Positions 1-8,300 of a stretch of 64,000 bases of DNA are shown one piece after another (the first letter of the stretch is position 1; the number at the start of each line of letters is the position of its first letter). The position numbers were made by a program, and so were the translations under genes. Under the pieces are notes generated by a model. That model had not been told where the DNA came from. It worked only from the letters and a program-made list of their open reading frames with translations, and did no database searches. The DNA comes from Rhodopirellula baltica (GTDB lineage Bacteria; Planctomycetota; Planctomycetia; Pirellulales; Pirellulaceae). Location: NCBI GenBank assembly GCA_002901265.1, contig PPHI01000043.1:1-64000 (forward strand), written 5' to 3'.

Positions 1-432
1 TCGTCTCCAAACATCGCCAACGTCGGCTGACTCGACTCCCAATCAACCAAACCACGCCGCACAACTTGGGCCGAAGGTCCAGCCAATTGCCTAGCCCAGC
101 CCAACGGGCTGGGAACCCCATCCGATCCATCAACCACTGAGGACCAAAGGTCCGGTCCGATGCCCGAGATCAGGCTTCATTGCTTTGCTAGAATGGCACG
201 CCACGGTTCATCGGTCTCCGATAAATCTGAACCGGACTGCACACCAGACCGCTGGGGACGCAACTCGTCGTACTGGGCTTCTGATCGACCTCTTGATCCG
301 GGTTGGGTTGAGAGATCAATCTCGTAATTCCCAATCAATTCAACCCACTTTCGCGGCGTCAGAAGTTGCAACAAAGGCTGGTTCCGCATTCCTTCAAACC
401 GCAACGCTCAACGTCAATTGACGGCCTTGTTA
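1..432. repeat. Intergenic region with hairpin (REP-like) elements
   Basis: No gene could be supported here. The stretch holds short inverted repeats: CCCAGCCC-AAC-GGGCTGGG at 95-113 is a perfect 8-bp stem with a 3-nt loop, GGACC-AAA-GGTCC at 141-153 is a perfect 5-bp stem, and GGGCCGAAGGTCC at 68-80 is an imperfect one. Similar short hairpins with three-base loops are common between genes in Rhodopirellula-type genomes (from memory, not checked). The region lies downstream of the subtilase gene and might also serve as its transcript end, but there is no T-run that would make a classical terminator. Confidence 0.45.
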
Positions 433-2883
433 TCAGCTGGAAGGGTTCGCAATCGCAATGGCCTGCGCGATTGGCGTGTACAGATCGACTTCTGCTTCGT
501 CAGTCTCAATCGTAACCACAAGTGAGTAGTTTGTTTTATTGCTGTGTGATTTAAGATGCGGCCGTTCTTTCCACCATCCGGTCACCGGTACGACTGCGAT
601 CATGTTCGCCTCGGCGAGATCGGCACCAATTCCGATCCATATGTCACGATGGATCGAGCCTTTGCAGCGAAGGTTCCGGCCAAGCTGCCAGTTTCTGTCG
701 TCTTGCTCCTTCTTGTAGCTCTCGTCTTCTTCTCGAGCCGCTGCGGTCACTCGCTTTTTGAAATCTTCATCGAGGTCAGTAGGGCGTTTCACCTCGAAAC
801 GAAGTCCGTGAGATTGGTACCGATGCTTGTTCGTCCAACCCCGCCTCCCAGGACTCGGTTCGATAAAATAAGAAAGAGTAACTCGCATACGCACGTTTTT
901 CTCGCCTAGGTCGCGAAGCACCGCCGTTGGCCACGGCAATCGATGGAAATGCATATCATGCGTCTTCACTCTGGTGGGTGTCTTGATGTATGGCTGCAAT
1001 TCAGATTCGATGATCAGTGTTGCTGAGTTTTTAACACTTCGAGAGGCCGACTCGAACCGTGGCACCCCGTATCCAAAACATCGTAGCAACGATTCCTTGG
1101 CCCCACCTGAATTGAACTCCAGCATCGCGTCTGTCCATTCAGCAGAATGAACCATCAGAGCACGAATGGTTTCAGTCCAAAGGCTGGGGTATTCCGACCA
1201 AAGACGCGCCGCGAACCGAGATGCCAACGCCGTTGCGGCACTCGTGTCACAGGTGAATGTGAGCAAACTCCCACTTGCATCGACGCGCGTTGTGAGGAGC
1301 GACAAGTCGTCGACATAATCGGGATCGCCATTCGCTGGATTCCGGGCCATGTTCCCGGCTTCCATGACGATGTCCGGTTTAATCGGCCAGCTCTTGTCGC
1401 TCCAACCACAAGAAGTGCGACTTGAAGGACTCAACGATCCAGGAGCTGCGAGACAGGTCCAATGATCCATCGCTTTCTGTCTGATCGAAGCTTTCCCCGT
1501 GTATCCACCGACGGTGATCGCATTCCAGCTTTGCCCTGGATCCTCGATTCCTTCTTGCAAATTTTGGCCTGGGTAGCTTTTGCGAGCGTCCAGGTCCAAA
1601 TTCCCAGCCGCGACAAAAAACAAACGATTCCTCGAATCTTCGTCCATTGCGGCAGCGGACTGGTCAATCGCAGCGGACCACGACGAAGGAAGCCCTCCGT
1701 CACGCGATTCAGCCGTGACGGTCAGACAAAACGCACGTTGCCACACATTCGGCGCAGCGATCTCAATTCGACTTGCAGCCTGCTGAGTCAATGCTCCCCA
1801 AAGTGCAGGGTCCGTCGTGGCCCCTTTCCCTAAGATCTTGACAGACTCCAGTCGATGGGAGAGAGAAACCAAATCCCTGCGGTTTAAAACCTCTGTCAAA
1901 CATCCGTAAAGTGCAATCCCAGCCATCTCTGTCCCGTGTCCAGTCCGGTCTGCGGGCGACCAGTTTGGATTGACGGTCAAAACATGCGTTGAGTCAATGG
2001 CGCCTGCCAACAATGGATGATCGCGGTTGATTCCGGTATCAAGATGACAGACTGCTGGGGCATTTGATTCCGGAAACGAAATCCGCGTCAGCGCATCATG
2101 GATGTACTCTGCTTGACCCGAAAGTGGGAGTTCCAAGAATTCACCGGCCAGCAATTTAGCCAAACGGACTTCGGCAAGATAATCGAACAAGTTCGTCACA
2201 CTTGCCAAGCGATCAATTGTCGCTCGGACCAGCGTCACGGTTCGTTCTGGAAAACGCAGGTGATCGGCAGCTACCGTCAATCCGGCAGCTTCAGCATCTG
2301 CTTTGAAACGATCGAAGACGTTTTTGTCTGCAACATCACTCAGCCATAGTTCCCACCATCGCAAAGAGCTGGTGTCAGTGGGGAACTCACCCACATCAGA
2401 CCAATACGACTGCAAAGTCGCCCGCCGGATGTAGCTGATCGTCTCGACGAAATCCTGGTGTCGCGGTCGTGGTGTTTTCCCCTTTGTTGAATCTTCGTGC
2501 GCGTACTGCTCAATCCTCCGAACAAAGACTTTCATCTTGCCATCCGGTACAAAAACCGTTGCATGCGTTACGCCGGTTTCGTCTTTGCGTACAGAGCGCA
2601 GCTCAATCCCATTCTGCCGAAGCTCCAAACTTGCAAGGCGTAGTTCAAAGCCAGGTTCACTGGAAAACTCGATCGACTTCCCAGCCGCTTTTTCTGTCTT
2701 AGCCGCTTCACGATCAGCGTCGATTTCGCTTTCCGCGGCTTCCAATTGCTCAAGTAGCATTTCCGCATGCGGAATTCGATCGCGCGGAGGCACATCAAAA
2801 CTCGCTCCACGTACCGGACGCGGAAAAATGTAGTCCTCTCTAACCTCGGTTGCGCGAGGGAAAAGGTGTGGTAGGTCTGCCAT
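433..2883 (-). CDS. ietS: Subtilisin-like (S8) serine protease, IetS-like
   Basis: 816-residue subtilase with no signal peptide, so probably cytoplasmic. The catalytic triad is visible: Asp in HLDTGINRDHP (about residue 281), His in GHGTEMAG (about 316) and Ser in TSAATA (about 547); the oxyanion-hole Asn is in VAAGN. About 250 residues without a recognised domain precede the protease and about 200 follow it. The gene starts 27 nt after the AAA ATPase gene on the same strand, so the two form a pair. An AAA ATPase followed by a subtilase is the make-up of IetAS, known from Ti plasmids as a toxin-antitoxin-like stability and entry-exclusion pair and later as an anti-phage system. In that scheme the protease is the toxic effector and the ATPase restrains it. 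The family match rests on architecture and size, not on an alignment; a protease of another function remains possible. Confidence 0.85.
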   Translation of the reverse strand: MADLPHLFPRATEVREDYIFPRPVRGASFDVPPRDRIPHAEMLLEQLEAAESEIDADREAAKTEKAAGKSIEFSSEPGFELRLASLELRQNGIELRSVRKDETGVTHATVFVPDGKMKVFVRRIEQYAHEDSTKGKTPRPRHQDFVETISYIRRATLQSYWSDVGEFPTDTSSLRWWELWLSDVADKNVFDRFKADAEAAGLTVAADHLRFPERTVTLVRATIDRLASVTNLFDYLAEVRLAKLLAGEFLELPLSGQAEYIHDALTRISFPESNAPAVCHLDTGINRDHPLLAGAIDSTHVLTVNPNWSPADRTGHGTEMAGIALYGCLTEVLNRRDLVSLSHRLESVKILGKGATTDPALWGALTQQAASRIEIAAPNVWQRAFCLTVTAESRDGGLPSSWSAAIDQSAAAMDEDSRNRLFFVAAGNLDLDARKSYPGQNLQEGIEDPGQSWNAITVGGYTGKASIRQKAMDHWTCLAAPGSLSPSSRTSCGWSDKSWPIKPDIVMEAGNMARNPANGDPDYVDDLSLLTTRVDASGSLLTFTCDTSAATALASRFAARLWSEYPSLWTETIRALMVHSAEWTDAMLEFNSGGAKESLLRCFGYGVPRFESASRSVKNSATLIIESELQPYIKTPTRVKTHDMHFHRLPWPTAVLRDLGEKNVRMRVTLSYFIEPSPGRRGWTNKHRYQSHGLRFEVKRPTDLDEDFKKRVTAAAREEDESYKKEQDDRNWQLGRNLRCKGSIHRDIWIGIGADLAEANMIAVVPVTGWWKERPHLKSHSNKTNYSLVVTIETDEAEVDLYTPIAQAIAIANPSS

Positions 2884-2910
2884 CTTTAGGTTGATTGATC
2901 ACGGTGAATG

Positions 2911-3960
2911 TCAGTCTTCGTGTGATCGAGCAGCCTGGCGTTCGCTCAAATAGCCAGCGAGTTGCGCAGAAGAAACCTTTTCATGGTCCTCAATCACACA
3001 TTGCTTCGCGGCATCATCACATGCCCTAGCAATTTCGGCGTGACTCAGCCCGTTGGCGGCGGATTGTACCCTCCTCCACCCTACGCGAGTGGGGAGAAAG
3101 GCGTGTAAGCGATTTCGAATTAGCAATTCGGCTTCTTTACCGGATGGCAACGTATATCGGATGACATCGTCGAATCTGCGAAAGAGTGCGCTGTCGAGCA
3201 TGCCGACAAAATTAGTTGCCGCCAGAACCAAGCTGTCGGAGTTATCCTGTTCTAAAAATTGTAAGAACGAGTTCAGCACTCGGCGGACCTCTCCCACATC
3301 GTTGCCGATGCCGCGATCAGCTCCAATCGCATCGAACTCGTCGAAAAAATAGACGCCCCGAGTTTCGTTCATTGCCTCAAAGAGCGTATGCAATTTGGCG
3401 GACGTCTCTCCCATAAACTTTGAGATCAATCCGTGAAGCTGAATTGAGAACAAGGGCAGATGCAGTTCGCCAGCGAGTGCAGACGCGGTCATTGTCTTTC
3501 CGCATCCCGGCGGACCGATCAACAGCAACTTCCGACGCGCCGATAGCCCGTGTCCCCTCAGTTTGTCCTGATGTCGATACTCATGAATGACGCGTCGAAG
3601 GGGGGACTGTGCCTCCGTCGACAAAACCATTTCCGAAAATCGCGTCTTGGGATAACTCGTTGCGATCAGTCCGGCCAATTCACCGGATGTGCGAGCAATA
3701 GGTACCGGGCGAAACTGGGCATCCACCTCTCGTCGACGCTTTATTTCATCGACCAGATCTCGCAACTCTTGAGCGAGTTTTCCGTTTCCTTTCTTTGCCG
3801 AGTGCGCAGCAATTTGCAGGGCAACGGTGATGAAATGCTCATCGTCACCAGCGGTGAAGCTGCGTACCAACGACTTGATTTGCTGAGCTGTAGCCACGAG
3901 AACACTGAAATTTACGGCATTAGACAACCACTCCCGAATTGTATCCACAATGAATACCAA
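2911..3960 (-). CDS. ietA: AAA+ ATPase, IetA-like partner of the subtilase
   Basis: 349-residue ATPase of the classic AAA clade. An N-terminal helical part of about 110 residues is followed by Walker A GPPGCGKT (about residue 152), Walker B YFFDEFDAIG (about 203), sensor 1 in LAATNF and an arginine-finger motif in ALFRRFDD (about 245-262). All key residues look intact. The open frame starts at a TTG (VFIVDTIREW...). The gene lies directly upstream of the subtilase, the order and orientation of the IetA-IetS pair. The expected role is to hold the protease in check or to deliver substrates to it on infection; this is inferred from the family. It sits 230 nt downstream of the FGE gene at 4191 and could share its transcript. 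Confidence 0.85.
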   Translation of the reverse strand: MVFIVDTIREWLSNAVNFSVLVATAQQIKSLVRSFTAGDDEHFITVALQIAAHSAKKGNGKLAQELRDLVDEIKRRREVDAQFRPVPIARTSGELAGLIATSYPKTRFSEMVLSTEAQSPLRRVIHEYRHQDKLRGHGLSARRKLLLIGPPGCGKTMTASALAGELHLPLFSIQLHGLISKFMGETSAKLHTLFEAMNETRGVYFFDEFDAIGADRGIGNDVGEVRRVLNSFLQFLEQDNSDSLVLAATNFVGMLDSALFRRFDDVIRYTLPSGKEAELLIRNRLHAFLPTRVGWRRVQSAANGLSHAEIARACDDAAKQCVIEDHEKVSSAQLAGYLSERQAARSHED

Positions 3961-4121
3961 ACGGATGCGTCATAATGTCCATTCGAGGCGGGGGAACGCG
4001 AATGGAGGTTCAACTGTCTGAAAGGTCGGCGATACCACCAGTTTGAACGACCCCGAGTTTAAGATGCGGATTCCCCGATACGATCCGCAATACCAGCTTG
4101 GTCGATGGGTCTGCTTCGCTG

Positions 4122-4149
4122 CGCTGTCTCCGCCTGCTCCGCGACGGCT
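4122..4149. repeat. 28-bp direct repeat downstream of variable repeat, copy 1
   Basis: This 28-nt stretch is identical to 6404-6431. Both copies lie downstream (in coding sense) of an FGE variable repeat. At 6404 the sequence is translated as part of a Gly/Arg linker (GRSRRGAGGDS) that joins the two FGE modules of the large protein. Here it falls after the stop codon of the small FGE gene. A looser version follows the third variable repeat near 5435-5470. The pattern suggests that the small gene descends from a longer multi-module FGE protein. Confidence 0.7.
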
Positions 4150-4181
4150 ACGACCGCTTCGCTCCGATTCCTTCCTCCGGT

Positions 4182-4198
4182 CCGGGCTCACTACCCGG
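4182..4198. other. Stem-loop next to VR-A
   Basis: CCGGG (4182-4186) and CCCGG (4194-4198) are perfect inverted repeats around a 7-nt loop that contains the stop codon of the small FGE gene. The stem begins exactly at the constant end of the variable repeat. Several DGRs have a hairpin or cruciform just downstream of the target repeat that helps retargeting. The match in place is suggestive, but the stem is short. Confidence 0.35.
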
Positions 4199-5021
4199 AA
4201 CTGGAGCAGCGGAATCCCAAGCGGTAGGAACGAAACCCAGGGTGGTAGCCAAGACGGTACGCCGCCCGCACCGACTGCGCGGAATTGAGCCAACTACAAC
4301 CACGGACAGCCCGGTCCGCTGACGATTTGCCAACTTCGTGCAACGGATCGGCAATGTGTTCTCGTGTGTATTCCCGAAAGGGATTGTCACGACACCACTC
4401 CCAGACATTGCCCAGCATGTCGTATAGGCCGAATTTGCTTGGCCGCAGATTCCCAACAGGATGTGTCTCACCATCCGAGTTTGCGTGGTACCACGCAATT
4501 TCTTCGAGCCCTTTTGCATGACCATTACCATCGATCACCAAGTCCCCGATGTACGTCGAAGTCTGAGACATCCCCCGGCATGCATACTCCCATTCGGCTT
4601 CGGTTGGGAGAGCCAATTCCAAGGCTGGAAGCATTGCATTGAGGGACTTGATGAACTCTTGGCAGTCATCCCAGCTCACATTCTCGACTGGGCGGAGATC
4701 CCCTTTAAAACGGCTTGGGTTCTCGCCCATCACCGCTGTCCACATTGCCTGGGTACATGGTGTATCGAACAGCCAAAAACCGCGACTGAACGTTACTGGT
4801 TGCTGCGGGCCTTCATCAGACTGCCTTTCTTTTTCCGCTTCAGGCGATCCCATCAAGAATGTCCCTGGCGGAATCCACCGCAGACTTTGTTTTGCATCAC
4901 CAACATGAATCTCAACCCAGGGCCCAAATTCGTCCTCGCCCCACGCGGATGCCCACCCGGGAGCAATCCCATCAGCTAACGGATGATTGAGCGTCGATGG
5001 TCCGAGCGCCGGCATCTTCAT
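4191..5021 (-). CDS. FGE/SUMF1-fold (C-type lectin fold) variable protein
   Basis: 276-residue protein made of one formylglycine-generating-enzyme-like domain. Typical motifs are LRWIPPGTFLMGSP, FDTPCTQAMW, PVENVSWDDCQEF, LPTEAEWEYACR, MLGNVWEWCRD and the C-terminal LGFRCSSSG. The cysteine pair that does the chemistry in true FGE is not conserved (only the Cys of GFRC remains), so a ligand-binding role fits better than catalysis. Residues about 233-275 form the variable repeat. The stop codon follows directly, and compared with the large paralogue at 5376-8921 it comes from one extra T after the GFRCSSSG codons. The ATG at 5021 directly follows the TAA of the upstream ORF, in the same frame. 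The protein is very similar to the two modules of the large neighbour and is probably a diversified or formerly diversified binding protein. Confidence 0.8.
   Translation of the reverse strand: MKMPALGPSTLNHPLADGIAPGWASAWGEDEFGPWVEIHVGDAKQSLRWIPPGTFLMGSPEAEKERQSDEGPQQPVTFSRGFWLFDTPCTQAMWTAVMGENPSRFKGDLRPVENVSWDDCQEFIKSLNAMLPALELALPTEAEWEYACRGMSQTSTYIGDLVIDGNGHAKGLEEIAWYHANSDGETHPVGNLRPSKFGLYDMLGNVWEWCRDNPFREYTREHIADPLHEVGKSSADRAVRGCSWLNSAQSVRAAYRLGYHPGFRSYRLGFRCSSSG
4198..4323 (-). repeat. DGR-type variable repeat VR-A
   Basis: This 126-nt segment at the 3' end of the small FGE gene aligns without gaps to 5515-5640 and 6502-6627. Its 3' end (in coding sense) carries the nearly constant block of about 24 nt that would be the mutagenic-homing initiation site. 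Variable codons fall at the same places as in the other copies: Leu-Asn after the Trp, Gln-Ser, the Leu of YRLG, Gly-Phe after HP, and Ser-Tyr-Arg before LGFRC. Unlike the other two copies it also has changes that adenine mutagenesis cannot explain, such as GTT to GCT, GGT to TGT and several third-base changes. It therefore looks like an older copy that is no longer refreshed. Confidence 0.8.
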
Positions 5022-5357
5022 TTACCACTGAGTCGTAAGCGGAAAGTTCGGCTGTCTGCTGAGCTTTCGCAACCGCATCTGCAGAATGCTACTGACACAC
5101 CGGAGGCCATTTACTATTTGCCAACGAGCTTCACAAAGAAACTCGGCCGGACGGGACACGAAACCGTTCAAGCAGAAACCAGCAGATATTTTTCGCGGAT
5201 CGCCGGACTCGTAAATGACACAGATTGCCCAAAAACTGTTGGCACCATCTGAAACAAACTGCCGATCAATTGAGGTCACGCGATGCGCGGCAATGAATCG
5301 ATTCAGATCATCTGGGTCTGATGAGTGAACTGCCACGCGAAAGAACTGGAACCGCAT
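5022..5357 (-). pseudogene. N-terminal fragment resembling a DGR-associated HRDC protein
   Basis: 111-codon ORF lying 18 nt after the large FGE gene and ending directly at the start codon of the small one, in the same frame. Its first 50 residues (RFQFFRVAVH, LNRFIAAHRV, DRQFVSDGANSFWAIC) look like the N-terminus of the HRDC-domain accessory proteins that occur beside reverse transcriptases in some DGR loci. This resemblance is from memory and unchecked. After about residue 52 the sequence stops looking like that family and no HRDC domain follows, so the gene seems truncated or fused by a deletion. It could instead be a short intact protein of unknown function. Its place between a VR-bearing gene and a second target is where accessory gene, template repeat and reverse transcriptase normally sit. 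Confidence 0.5.
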
Positions 5358-5375
5358 CGTACGCCCACTGTATCA

Positions 5376-8300
5376 CTAATTATTGCCAGTCAATCTGTTC
5401 AACAAGCGTTTGAACAGCGGTTCTGGGCTCACCGCTACGCCGTCTCCGGCCGGCTCCGCTTTCGGCCTCCGACCGCTACGCTCCGCATTAGTCCCTAAAC
5501 CATGCTCACCGCCTGAACTGGAGCAGCGGAAGCCCAAGATGTCGATACGAGGCCAAGGGTGGTCGCCATCACGGTACGCCGCCCGCACGAACTGCGCGGA
5601 GTCGCGCCAGCAACCACCACGGACAACCCGGCCCGCCGACGAAGCGTCGTAAGCTGGACGTGCGTGATCGTACCCACTACTCCAAGTATCCCTACACCAT
5701 TCCAATACGTTGCCTAGCATGTCGTACAGTCCCCATGCATTGCAACGCAATGTGCCCACGTCATGAGTACCATCTGGAGCGTTGACATTGTACCACGCGA
5801 TTTTTTGCAGCTCTTCCTGCGTGGCATGATCGTCAGGGTCAAAATCCCCTGCGTATGTTGCTGCCGCGCTACCCGCCCGGCAGGCATATTCCCAATCGAC
5901 TTCGGAAGGCAGCTGCAAAGATAAGCCAACGACCTCGCTCAGCTTTGACGTAAACGCGATTGCCTGGTTCCAATCCACTTGTTCCACCGGACGTCGCTCA
6001 CCTCTGAACTTGCTTGGATTCTCGCCCATGACCGCATCCCACAAAGCTTGCGTGCAGGGAGTGTCAAATAGCCAAAACCCTTCCGCAACAATCGCTTCAT
6101 GCTGCGGACCTTCAGATTTAAAGCGTCCTTTCTCCGAATCGGGTGATCCCATCAGAAATCGGCCCGGTGGGATCCAACGCAACCGCTGTATAACGTCACC
6201 TAGGCCTTGACGAGGTACGGCGAATTCGCTCCAAAGCCCATACGCGTCGCGTCCCATCCGAGTGGCCCAGTGTGGGCGCAAAGTCCGGCAGAGAAAGACT
6301 TCTTCCAGATCGGTACGCAATCGGACGACCGGCCCCTGTGGCACCGGCGCGTATTCCGCGTCACGGTCTTTGATGCGAACCAACCGATCTTCGCTCTCTG
6401 GCTCGCTGTCTCCGCCTGCTCCGCGACGGCTCCGACCGCGATCCGATCGCTCCGCGACTACTGACCTCGGCCTCCGGCCTGCCAGACTTGGCTCACTTCC
6501 TGAACTGGAGCAGCGGAAGCCCAAGTAGTTGCCACGAACCGCAGGGTGGTAGCCAGAACGGGACGCCGCCCGCACGTACAGCGCGGAGTGGCACCAGCTA
6601 CCACCACGGACAACCCGGTACGCTGACGGCTGGCCAGTCTCATGGAACGGGTCGCTGGTGCGCTGCAGAACATATTTGCGACCGACCTGATCCCTACACC
6701 ACTCCCACACATTTCCAAGCATGTCATGCAGACCAAATGCATTCGGACGTAACTTTCCGACCGGATGTGTCTCCCTTCCAGCACTCTCAGAATTCCAAGC
6801 GACCTCATCTAGCGAACCATCACCCGCGTAGGTGTCAGCTTTGGTTCCGGCCCGGCAGGCGTATTCCCACTCGGCTTCGGTTGGCAGCGTCAACGCCAGC
6901 CCTGGGCACCGATCCTCAACCCGTTTGTGGAACTCCTGGCAATCATCCCAACTCACGTTCTCGACCGGCCGTTCAGATCCTTTGAAATGACTGGGATTCT
7001 CTCCCATCACCGCTTCCCACAATGCCTGTGTGCAAGACGTGTCAAACAACCAGAATCCATGGCTGATCGTTACCGGTTGCTGCGGCGTCTCTGGATATCC
7101 CTCGCTTTCGGGCTTCTTAAGTGAACCCATCAAAAACTCGCCGGGCGGTATCCATCGCATCCGCTGCCGCGCATCACCGACGACAAACTCCACCCAAGGT
7201 CCGACTTCGTCACGTCCCCACCGATCTGCCCACTGCGGAGCCGACCCATCCAACCAGAATCCATCTTCAAGACCGGCGTCCTGCAAATCGTCAAACGAAT
7301 CAATAACGATCTCCGGATTCTTCAATCGAATCGTCGCCAGCGGAGAGCTCCGCTGAGGAAAATCTCCACGGCGCCGATATTCTAATTCCCCAGCAACCTG
7401 CGAAACCTGAATGGTTTGCGTTATTTGGCCTTCGACTTCCGCACCAGCAAGTCCGGGATCGTAGCCTCTCGGCGGTTCATCATTAGGACAGAGTCGGTGT
7501 TGCAGCTTGTGTAATGTGGGTAGTTTTTTAAATGCGTCTTCAGACAATCGGGACGAAACACGGATGAAGAACTCCGCACGTTCATCTTCAGTTTTACCCG
7601 TCGCCTGTAACTCTTTCCAAAGTGATTCGAACCATTCACGCGTCTGATGACGTTCGGCGCGACTTAACCACTGCCAAGCTTCCGGTTGTAAATTCGCAGA
7701 TTCTGCGAACCGTACACCTTCGTATTCGGCTTGATGAAATGCATGAATCACTCGCCAAGCTTGTCGAGCCAAATCATCACTGGCGAGGTCGTGTTGAATT
7801 TGGTCCGCCTGAGTATGCGAGAATGTCGCCGCGGAACAATGATCTGCGTTTTCAGCCGAAAACACCTGCCAAACCAGAGACTCAAGCCCTGGGTCGCGCT
7901 TCCCCTCGGCGAACAACCGTCGGACTACCCTAACAAGCTGTGGCTCAATCCGAATCGCCTGAGAGAGCAAAGAAAGCAAGCGTTCCCGTGCACCGAGCGA
8001 TTCTTCTTCGGTCGGTTCGGAGCCATCTGAACTGAACCTATCCCATTGCACCGGCGACCAAAGATCAGCCATACGTTTCGGAAGACGATCCAAACGACAA
8101 GGCAAAAGAGCGATTGTTGAACACCGCTGATCCAACCAGCTTTGCCCCAGGCATTCCCAAGTTTTCTCTGCCGCATTCGAAATTTGATCAAGAATTCCCA
8201 GATCGCTGAGCGCGAGTATGGTGTCCCCCGGTACCGGATCCAGCGGCAGCCCTTCTTGTTCGTCAGGCCACTGGATCAATGGCACTTGGTGATTGTGACG

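Noticed and set aside
177-404. 75-codon minus-strand ORF after the subtilase gene
   Set aside because: No recognisable family, overlapped by another ORF on the plus strand, and located in a region of hairpin repeats.
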